A program made the position numbers and the translations under genes. Shown here piece after piece: positions 26,434 to 32,348 of a stretch of DNA of 32,348 nucleotides; positions within the stretch are counted from its first letter, which is position 1, and each line of letters begins with the position of its first letter. The notes below the pieces were generated by a model. The model saw only the letters and a list, made by a program, of their open reading frames with translations, was not told the DNA's origin and did no database searches. This DNA comes from an uncultured Pirellulaceae bacterium (lineage in GTDB: Bacteria; Planctomycetota; Planctomycetia; Pirellulales; Pirellulaceae). The stretch lies in the NCBI GenBank assembly GCA_905480545.1, contig CAJQQR010000061.1:1-32348 (forward strand), written 5' to 3'.

Positions 26434-26463
26434 CCTGAATGATCCGCACCCTGAATGATCCGC
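26434..26463. repeat. 14-bp direct repeat abutting a stop codon
   Basis: CCTGAATGATCCGC occurs at 26434-26447 and again at 26450-26463, separated by two bases. The second copy ends right at the stop codon of the minus-strand GTPase gene. Confidence 0.85.
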
Positions 26464-27939
26464 TCAAACTTTTGCGTGCCGGTTCAGCGAAAGCTTGCTC
26501 TGAATCTCTTCTTTCAAACTGCTGATAATGGACTGCTTGTCTGTGCTGGCAAGAATTTCTTTGACGACGTTTTTTGGTCCAGAGGAACCCCATGACGCGC
26601 CATGTTCAAAATAGTATTTCGAAGCGTGTCCGACGATATAAGAACTGTATCCGGCTGCGGCACCCTGTGGCAAAATCGTAAATGGCGTTGCGGCAGTGAG
26701 TGTAAAAAACTTGATGGCCGCACCAACGACTTCTCCAATTCCAATCCAACCAGCGGATTTCAGGATGGCTTTGGAAAGCTCTTTTGCCTTTTCCAATGAC
26801 ATTTCCAGCCCGTAAACTTTGGCTAACATCATCACCATCGTCGCGTCGACCGCGACTCCGCCTAACACATCAGCGACCGCAATTGGATTGGCAGCAACGG
26901 CAACGGCCTTGATCGTTGCATACGTCATGATCAACTTGTTGGCATGTTTCTCGCGCAACGCGACTCGTAGCGATGCAATTCGATCTGTCTTGTCCGCTGC
27001 GTACAGCGCTGCATTGAGGGCAATTAAATCCAATCCATCACGCTCCAAAATTTCGATGATCTTCAGTTTCAGATCTTCAGTTTTGGGAGCCGGCTTTCGC
27101 CACTCATTGCGCGTCGAACCGTCAGCGCTTTCGATGATGCACTCCAGTTCACGCGGATCTGCAGTCGTTTTGACAATCTGATCTTCCGGAATAAAATCGC
27201 CGACGCGATCGTGGACAAGAACCTCGATTAATCGCTTTTGCTGATCAGGGCTGTAAAGATCGATTTTATTGAGCACCAAAATAATCGGCTTTTGGAGCGA
27301 AGCGAGATTCAACAAGGCCGTATACTCCGTTTCATTTAAGTCGGAGTCGGTCACAAATAGAATTAAATCGGAGCGTCGCGCCGCGTCGGTCGCCATGTCG
27401 CCTCGATCTGCACCACCGACCTCGTTGATTCCTGGCGTGTCAATCAAAACGATTTCAGAATTGTCGAGGCCGGCAATGCGATGCCCCGTTCCTTCCCAAG
27501 AGGTGCCCCAAATCTCTTTGGTCCATCCACCCTGAACATCAACAGCGGCAACGGCTTCGCCAATCAACGCGTTAATCAATGCCGATTTCCCCGTGCTAAT
27601 CTCACCAAAGATGACAATATCAATTCGGCCTTTGGACAGCTTTTGGTACATCTGGCTCAGTTGCTTCAAATCGTCACGAAGCGAGGCCTTTTCATTTTCG
27701 CCGCAACCACGCAACTTGGCTAAAGTTGACTCGACTGAGCCCATTGCAGCGTTATATTGCTTTAGTTCGTCGCTCTCTTGGGTCGTCGAAAAGTCATTAT
27801 TGACCAACAACTCTTCAGCCAGAGGCTGTGAGCTATCCGCATCAAGATTGGCTTCGCCTAAACGTTCATTCGCCGATTTGACATCGTTCGATTTAACTTC
27901 AGATGGTTCGGAAGTTTCTGGGATCGATTCGTTATTCAC
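26464..27939 (-). CDS. Soluble GTPase with DUF697-like C-terminal region
   Basis: 491 residues from GTG 27939. An acidic, probably disordered N-terminus (1-60) and a helical lead-in (65-105) precede a TrmE/Era/dynamin-type G domain: G1 GEISTGKS (112-119), DVQGGWTKE at the switch-I position, G3 DTPG (167-170) and G4 NKID (224-227). The C-terminal part (about 340-490) has ANPIAVADVLGGVAVDATM and MLAKVYGLEMSLEKAKELSK, the DUF697 (YcjF-like) pattern of amphipathic and weakly hydrophobic helices that can insert in membranes. It is the second gene of a two-gene operon with a related, membrane-anchored GTPase 45 bp upstream. Membrane remodelling or stress function is inferred from related families. 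Confidence 0.88.
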   Translation of the reverse strand: MNNESIPETSEPSEVKSNDVKSANERLGEANLDADSSQPLAEELLVNNDFSTTQESDELKQYNAAMGSVESTLAKLRGCGENEKASLRDDLKQLSQMYQKLSKGRIDIVIFGEISTGKSALINALIGEAVAAVDVQGGWTKEIWGTSWEGTGHRIAGLDNSEIVLIDTPGINEVGGADRGDMATDAARRSDLILFVTDSDLNETEYTALLNLASLQKPIILVLNKIDLYSPDQQKRLIEVLVHDRVGDFIPEDQIVKTTADPRELECIIESADGSTRNEWRKPAPKTEDLKLKIIEILERDGLDLIALNAALYAADKTDRIASLRVALREKHANKLIMTYATIKAVAVAANPIAVADVLGGVAVDATMVMMLAKVYGLEMSLEKAKELSKAILKSAGWIGIGEVVGAAIKFFTLTAATPFTILPQGAAAGYSSYIVGHASKYYFEHGASWGSSGPKNVVKEILASTDKQSIISSLKEEIQSKLSLNRHAKV

Positions 27940-27984
27940 TATGATAATGGTTCAGATTCAATATTGGGAAATTTGGATCAAGCG

Positions 27985-29598
27985 CTAATTGTCAGACCGT
28001 TTTGTTTTGTCGCGTGCTTCGCCAACAAGTTTTCGCAATTCGTTTACCGTGGTTAACGCATTCCATTTGTTTCGTGCTAAAGCAGCAAGTCCACCCTCAG
28101 GTTGCCGCATTTCGTTCTTGAAGTAATCAATAAAGACGTAGCCCATCCATCGTGCGACGAGCGCTTGTGCAATGCCTTGAACCGCACCGCCCGCAACCGT
28201 TCCGATCCCCGGCACCGTTTTCAACATCGATCCAACCACCGCTGCAATAATCGGTCCGGTCGTGTTGGTTCCGATGGTCGTCAACAACGTTTTGCCCAGT
28301 TGGCCAATCAGACTGGTTACTGTCTCCAAATCGATATTTTGCTGATAGACCTTCCCCAGATCCATGACCATTTTCGTGTTCACGGCACAACCGGCAATCA
28401 AATCCAAGACGGGAAAAGGGCTTGCCGCAGCCACTCCACCCGCAGTCCACATGTATTTGTCAACGATTCCACGAGCCGTCCTATCGAGAGCCCGCTGGAC
28501 GCTGTCCCGTGCTTGCTCGACGATGCCTCGCGATTGCAACAGCAAATTCGCCAATAACAAATCGCTGCCATCTCGGCTCACGACGTTCAACATTCGCTTT
28601 GCCAGCTTTTCGATATCCGGTTCGACATGAATCGTTTCCTCGACGGTTGTCCCATCCGGTTCGACGCGTTGTCGAATTCGATCGACCGGTTTAGCCTGAA
28701 CCGTAACAATATCGTCTTCCGCGACAAATTCGGACGTCTGTTCCTTGATTTGGGATAGAAGCTTTTCGAGGTCGTTCGACTTGAACCAATCCGTTTTGTT
28801 TACACAGATGAGAGCTCTCTTTTCCATCTGCGAAAGACTCTCAAGCAATTCGAATTCGTGATCACGCAGCGGTCCATCCACGACGACCAACACAACATCT
28901 GCGTCGCGAGCCGATTCGGCCGCGACGTGCACATGTTCCTCGCCATCGATTTCACCCAGTCCGGGCGTGTCGACCAGAATGACTTGATCTTGACCTGGCC
29001 AAGGAATCTCGTTTCGACTGACGGTTGTCCCGCCTTTGGCGTCCGTTACAAATGCATCGCGGCCGGCCAAAAGATTTAATACAGATGATTTGCCGGACGA
29101 AATTGATCCAAACGCGACAATTTCCAATTTCTTTTCGCGATGCTTATCTTGAAGATCACGGACAAGTGGCTCGATTTCATCTCGAAGGGCTTCGGCAGCT
29201 TCTGAGTCTTCGCCTAAGTCCTTGATCGCATCGAAATTTTCGTTTAGCTCGGCTTCTTTTTGGCTTTGCGATAGCTCGCTTGGGTTTTTGTTTCGGTCTT
29301 TCTGCTTTTGCTTTTTCAGTGCCGAGTTCTTCCAAAGCCTGTAAAAAACGATTCCCGCCGCACCAAAAATCAAAATAGCTCCAATCACGACCCCGGCAAT
29401 GTACAGTCCGGTTGCGACAGGCCCGGATTCCGTCACCTTCGCGTATTGCTCCAGGATTTTTCCCGGCAAGAAAATCATCACCGCGCCAAAAATCGCGGCC
29501 ACGATTAGGTAGATGATGCCGGAGAAAGGGTGAGTTGTTTTCATGGGTGATTTGCTGATTGACGCCAATTCCGCATCACTCAAACGATCAAAAGCCAT
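27985..29598 (-). CDS. Membrane-anchored GTPase with DUF697-like C-terminal region
   Basis: 537 residues. Two membrane helices near the N-terminus (about 27-44 and 63-86), then a basic stretch (KKQKQKDRNKN) and a helical linker. The G domain has G1 GSISSGKSS (164-172), switch-I GGTTVSRNE with Thr191/192, G3 DTPG (210-213), G4 NKTD (267-270) and a QAKPVD segment near the G5 position. The C-terminal region contains SPFPVLDLIAGCAVNTKMV and DLGKVYQQNIDLETVTSL, matching the same DUF697-like pattern as its operon partner. Shared order of parts shows the two are paralogues. It is first in the operon, with no clear ribosome site before ATG 29598. I expect it to sit in the inner membrane with the G domain in the cytoplasm. 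Confidence 0.88.
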   Translation of the reverse strand: MAFDRLSDAELASISKSPMKTTHPFSGIIYLIVAAIFGAVMIFLPGKILEQYAKVTESGPVATGLYIAGVVIGAILIFGAAGIVFYRLWKNSALKKQKQKDRNKNPSELSQSQKEAELNENFDAIKDLGEDSEAAEALRDEIEPLVRDLQDKHREKKLEIVAFGSISSGKSSVLNLLAGRDAFVTDAKGGTTVSRNEIPWPGQDQVILVDTPGLGEIDGEEHVHVAAESARDADVVLVVVDGPLRDHEFELLESLSQMEKRALICVNKTDWFKSNDLEKLLSQIKEQTSEFVAEDDIVTVQAKPVDRIRQRVEPDGTTVEETIHVEPDIEKLAKRMLNVVSRDGSDLLLANLLLQSRGIVEQARDSVQRALDRTARGIVDKYMWTAGGVAAASPFPVLDLIAGCAVNTKMVMDLGKVYQQNIDLETVTSLIGQLGKTLLTTIGTNTTGPIIAAVVGSMLKTVPGIGTVAGGAVQGIAQALVARWMGYVFIDYFKNEMRQPEGGLAALARNKWNALTTVNELRKLVGEARDKTKRSDN

Positions 29599-30043
29599 TT
29601 TTATTCGTAGAAATGACTCGATCTTGTTTGACGTCCGTTTGCTAAACGCATCATAACATACGGTCCGATAAACTAGGTTTCGTGTATTTTCACCTTTCCA
29701 TTTTGACCGTTAAAGTCAGAATGGAACGCGGTTTTTGTCACGTTTTTCCAATTGTAATGGACGTTTCCATCGATTTTCACCTTTATTCCGCGGTTTTCAT
29801 CTGGTGTCATTTTTTCGACTTCGAGGCTTCTAGGTGACGGCCAACGCGAAATCTTAACGATTGGAGTCGATTTCGGCACTGGCAAAGAAATAAACGTCCA
29901 AAATATAATGAGACTTTCTGAGATTCTTTTCAGTCAAGTCGTTCGACATTTACCTCAGCAGCGTTCGACTCTGCAAATCGTTTGATTTGTGATCATACTG
30001 CTCAATTTTTCCCAACTTAAAACTCAAAAGCAAAGTCAATCAG
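29599..30043. other. Divergent intergenic region, 445 bp
   Basis: This separates the GTPase operon (minus) from the ABC-2 permease (plus). It may hold a small minus-strand gene (29673-29933, listed separately). No repeats or clear promoter elements are visible. Confidence 0.45.
29673..29933 (-). CDS. Possible small secreted or membrane-anchored protein
   Basis: The frame is open from just after a stop at 29934-29936 to TAG at 29673. Read from the first codon (CTG 29933) it begins L-KRISESLIIFWTFISLPVP, which looks like a short signal or anchor segment, and then has about 65 hydrophilic residues (VKISRWPSPRSLEVEKM, VKIDGNVHYNWKNVTKT). There is no ATG or GTG before the hydrophobic part; the only nearby start is TTG 29885, which would remove it. 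The composition looks protein-like, but the lack of a normal start means it may be a decayed gene or chance. Confidence 0.25.
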   Translation of the reverse strand: MKRISESLIIFWTFISLPVPKSTPIVKISRWPSPRSLEVEKMTPDENRGIKVKIDGNVHYNWKNVTKTAFHSDFNGQNGKVKIHET

Positions 30044-31921
30044 TTGTTCGCAGGTCCCGTTTTTGCTCGTGAAGCCGTCACCGCTCCCCGTCGTCCACGG
30101 CTTTACGTGTTCCGAACGCTTTATGCTTCGATGCTATTTGTGCTGATGTGCACCGCGTGGTTCCTTGTTTTTGGAACACAGCTCATTAATAACATCGGCG
30201 ACCTGGCAAGATTTGGAACCATTTTGTTTCGTGTTTTGTGCCCGATGCAATTGGCATTGATCGTTTTTCTTTCCGCGGTTCAGGCGGCCAGTTCTGTTTC
30301 GCAGGAAAAAGACAAAAACACTCTGATCCTTCTTTTGCTGACTCGAATTACAAACTCTGAACTCGTGCTAGGAAAACTGTTTTCCAGCCTGTTAAGCATC
30401 GGAGTGATGCTCGCCACGGCGGTGCCCATTTTTATGTTGGTCGTATTGTTTGGGGGGACATCGTTTCAACAAGTCATGTGGGTGATATTAGTCACCGGCC
30501 TTAGCGCGATTGCAGCAGGTAGTCTCGGTGCGACGGTTGGTTTTTGGCGGGAGAAGACGTTTCAAATTCTTTCCATCACGGCTTTAGCGCTTGCGTTCTG
30601 GATTGGAATTTGGGAGGCGGTGGCATTTGTAAATTTTGAAATTGCCGGCGTTTCTTCAATGACAATCGCTGGCGCGTTTAGTCCGATGCGCGCGATCTTT
30701 GCCGCATCTGATCCAGGAATCAATTTAAATTGGCAAACCAATGTTTTGCCTTTCTGCGTGGTCGCGATTTTAGTCGCAACCATTTTAAATAGCATTTCGA
30801 TTCTTCGGGTCCGCGTTTGGAATCCAAGCCGCGACGTTCGACCCGGTCAACAAGAGGAAGACGAAAAAGATAGCATCTGGGGCACCACTGATGGTCTTTC
30901 CAATGGCGACGGCAAAATCGAAACGGATTCCAGCTCGCCCTCAAATCCCGCAGTTGAAAATACGGCTGCTGAGTCCGCTCGTTCCGAACATGTTGATGCT
31001 CGAGTTCGTGCTGCCTCACAAAAAAGCCGGGTTGTTTGGGATAATCCCGTGCTGTGGCGTGAGATCTGCACTTGGGCTTACGGGCGCAAGGTACTTGTTG
31101 TGCAAATCGCGTATTGGGTCATCTTCTTTTTCGTAATTTCCGCTGTATACGGAATCATGAATTCTGGGACATCGACCATTTCTGCATTGGGGGAATTGAT
31201 TCCCGCGTTTGCGCTTCCGTTGGCGCCTTTTTTTCTCGTCAGCCTTGTGATTGTAAACGCTTTGGCGGTCAGTTCGGTGACAAATGAACGGGATGGCCGC
31301 TCGCTGGATTTGCTTTTGGTGACTGACCTTTCGCCGAAAGAATTTCTATTCGGCAAGATTGGCGGAGTGTTTTATGTCGCCAAAGAGATGATCGTGTTGC
31401 CTATATTGATTTGCCTTGCCTTGTGGTTCTTCAAAAAGATATCTCTGGAGAATTTGATCTTTCTGACCACGGGTCTAATGGTCCTCAATCTTTTCGCTAC
31501 GATGCTGGGAATCCACTGCGGAATGATTTATTACAATTCCCGCCAAGCCATTGCCGTCAGTTTGGGAACGGTATTTTTCTTGTTTTTGGGGGTCATGACC
31601 TGCATGTTGATCATGATTTCATTCAGCACAACATCCTTTGAAAGCATGCTGGCTCCATTCCTCGCATTTATCGTGTTTGGTGGAATTGGCTTGTTTGTGG
31701 GTCTGGGTGCAAAAAATCCATCGTCGGCGATCGCACTGGCAAGTGGAGCACTTCCGATTTCGATGTTCTATGCCATTACCAGCTTTTTGATAGGACAGGT
31801 CACGCCCGTTTATATCATCTTGATGACGGTGTATGGATTTACGACTTCCGCTATGATGATTCCTGCACTCAGCGAATTTAACATCTCGATGGGACGGCAA
31901 AAATCAATGGACGACGATTGA
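30044..31921 (+). CDS. ABC-2 type permease with two homologous halves
   Basis: 625 residues from TTG 30044. A stop lies in frame at 29990-29992 and no better start is visible. Half one begins GPVFAREAV at residue 4 and runs through six or so helices to about 265. A charged, poorly conserved linker (about 265-325) follows. Half two begins NPVLWREIC at residue 334 and again has about six helices. The (G/N)PV-x2-RE motif at the start of both halves, followed by a short basic stretch and a first helix, indicates an internal duplication, so one chain may supply the whole membrane part of an exporter. No ATPase gene is adjacent in the window. SQEKDKNTLILLLLTRI and TNERDGRSLDLLLVTDL are matching ATPase-contact loops in the two halves. 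Confidence 0.87.
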   Translation: MFAGPVFAREAVTAPRRPRLYVFRTLYASMLFVLMCTAWFLVFGTQLINNIGDLARFGTILFRVLCPMQLALIVFLSAVQAASSVSQEKDKNTLILLLLTRITNSELVLGKLFSSLLSIGVMLATAVPIFMLVVLFGGTSFQQVMWVILVTGLSAIAAGSLGATVGFWREKTFQILSITALALAFWIGIWEAVAFVNFEIAGVSSMTIAGAFSPMRAIFAASDPGINLNWQTNVLPFCVVAILVATILNSISILRVRVWNPSRDVRPGQQEEDEKDSIWGTTDGLSNGDGKIETDSSSPSNPAVENTAAESARSEHVDARVRAASQKSRVVWDNPVLWREICTWAYGRKVLVVQIAYWVIFFFVISAVYGIMNSGTSTISALGELIPAFALPLAPFFLVSLVIVNALAVSSVTNERDGRSLDLLLVTDLSPKEFLFGKIGGVFYVAKEMIVLPILICLALWFFKKISLENLIFLTTGLMVLNLFATMLGIHCGMIYYNSRQAIAVSLGTVFFLFLGVMTCMLIMISFSTTSFESMLAPFLAFIVFGGIGLFVGLGAKNPSSAIALASGALPISMFYAITSFLIGQVTPVYIILMTVYGFTTSAMMIPALSEFNISMGRQKSMDDD

Positions 31922-32007
31922 TCTTTTGATCCCTTTCGTCAGGGGTTTGCCGCGTTCTGGCGTTGGCACTCAAGTCGAGAATTTTTGCATGTCTGAACTC
32001 GTAATCC

Positions 32008-32348
32008 ATGAATGAATTAGCAGAAGCCGTCCCATTTTTGATCGCAATGGGTGTGCTGATATTTGTCTCCGGATTCTTCTCTGCGTCCGAGGCCGCTTTT
32101 TTCTCGCTTCGTGCCCGCGATCGCAAGGTGCTTTCACGCGGAACGTCCCGGCAACGGCTCGTCATCAAGTTACTTGACAATCCCGACCGATTGCTGTCGG
32201 CGATTTTGTTCTGGAATTTAGTCATCAATGTCACCTACTTTGCGATCTCGTCGGTCGTCGCCATTAAACTTGGCGACAGCCAAACGCTCGCTGCGTTGTT
32301 TGCCATTGGGTCCCTCATCACGATCATTTTTCTGAGCGAGATGATGCC
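32008..32348 (+). CDS. CNNM/CorC (DUF21) membrane protein, 5' part only
   Basis: The first 113 residues from ATG 32008, cut by the window edge. Helix one (VPFLIAMGVLIFVSGFF) leads into FSASEAAFFSLRARDRKVL, the signature of the CNNM transmembrane domain (usually FF-x-A-S-E-x-A). A second helix follows after DRLLSAILFWNLVINVTYFA, then a third. Family members transport or regulate magnesium or related cations and usually carry cytoplasmic CBS and CorC domains, which would lie beyond the window. The gene starts 86 bp after the ABC-2 permease on the same strand. Confidence 0.9.
   Translation, partial: MNELAEAVPFLIAMGVLIFVSGFFSASEAAFFSLRARDRKVLSRGTSRQRLVIKLLDNPDRLLSAILFWNLVINVTYFAISSVVAIKLGDSQTLAALFAIGSLITIIFLSEMM

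Noticed and set aside
28102-28557. Plus-strand frame of 151 residues within the membrane-anchored GTPase gene.
   Set aside because: It is antisense to a well-supported coding region, has a composition typical of shadow frames and shows no motif.

Overview
The window reads as chromosomal DNA of a marine-type planctomycete, probably near the Pirellulales. The evidence is a secreted protein with the planctomycete N-terminal signature (FELYEDRTLLSA) followed by ELWxxDGT repeats, a sulfatase-modifying-factor (SUMF1) domain protein with a signal peptide, a duplicated ABC-2 permease, an RNase HII-like protein with unusual spacing, frequent TTG/GTG starts, few strong Shine-Dalgarno sites and moderate GC. 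I see no tRNA, rRNA, CRISPR array, insertion sequence, prophage or integrase. It looks like a chromosomal stretch of short operons.

Layout: 1-240 is the start of a membrane-anchored protein (minus strand, cut by the window edge). 553-1737 is a secreted SUMF1-domain protein. 1954-5714 (minus) is one long ELWxxDGT-repeat gene, split into two reading frames by a 14-bp tandem duplication at 3642-3676. 6227-8071 is a polytopic membrane protein and 8161-8421 (minus) a small two-helix membrane protein. 8616-15524 is a plus-strand run: a beta-CASP metallo-beta-lactamase RNase, an ABC ATPase and its ABC-2 permease, an RNase HII-like protein overlapping a DUF501 protein, and a membrane-anchored DNase I-like (EEP) protein whose ribosome site lies in a hairpin. 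15789-17312 holds a Ser/Thr kinase and a small unknown protein.

17453-21342 (minus) is a compact glycosyltransferase - HAD - glycosyltransferase operon. By sequence feel it may make a glycosylated compatible solute such as mannosylglucosylglycerate. A divergent SMP-30/gluconolactonase-type gene lies at 21723-22598. 22651-25155 (minus) is a MacA-like adaptor directly abutting a MacB-like permease, with no ATPase beside them. 25429-26247 is a secreted coiled-coil protein. 26464-29598 (minus) is a tandem pair of related GTPases with DUF697-like C-terminal regions, one carrying two N-terminal membrane helices. 30044-31921 is the duplicated ABC-2 permease, and 32008 to the window end is the start of a CNNM/CorC-type (DUF21) protein.

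The most notable signals are the exact 14-bp duplication that breaks the repeat protein and whose removal restores one 1248-residue frame; the paired membrane/soluble GTPases; the GT-HAD-GT operon whose HAD protein has Tyr where phosphatases have the second Asp; the adaptor-permease pair without ATPase; and an A10 tract directly after a start codon. None proves a new system. The GTPase pair and the sugar operon are the best candidates for undescribed biology.
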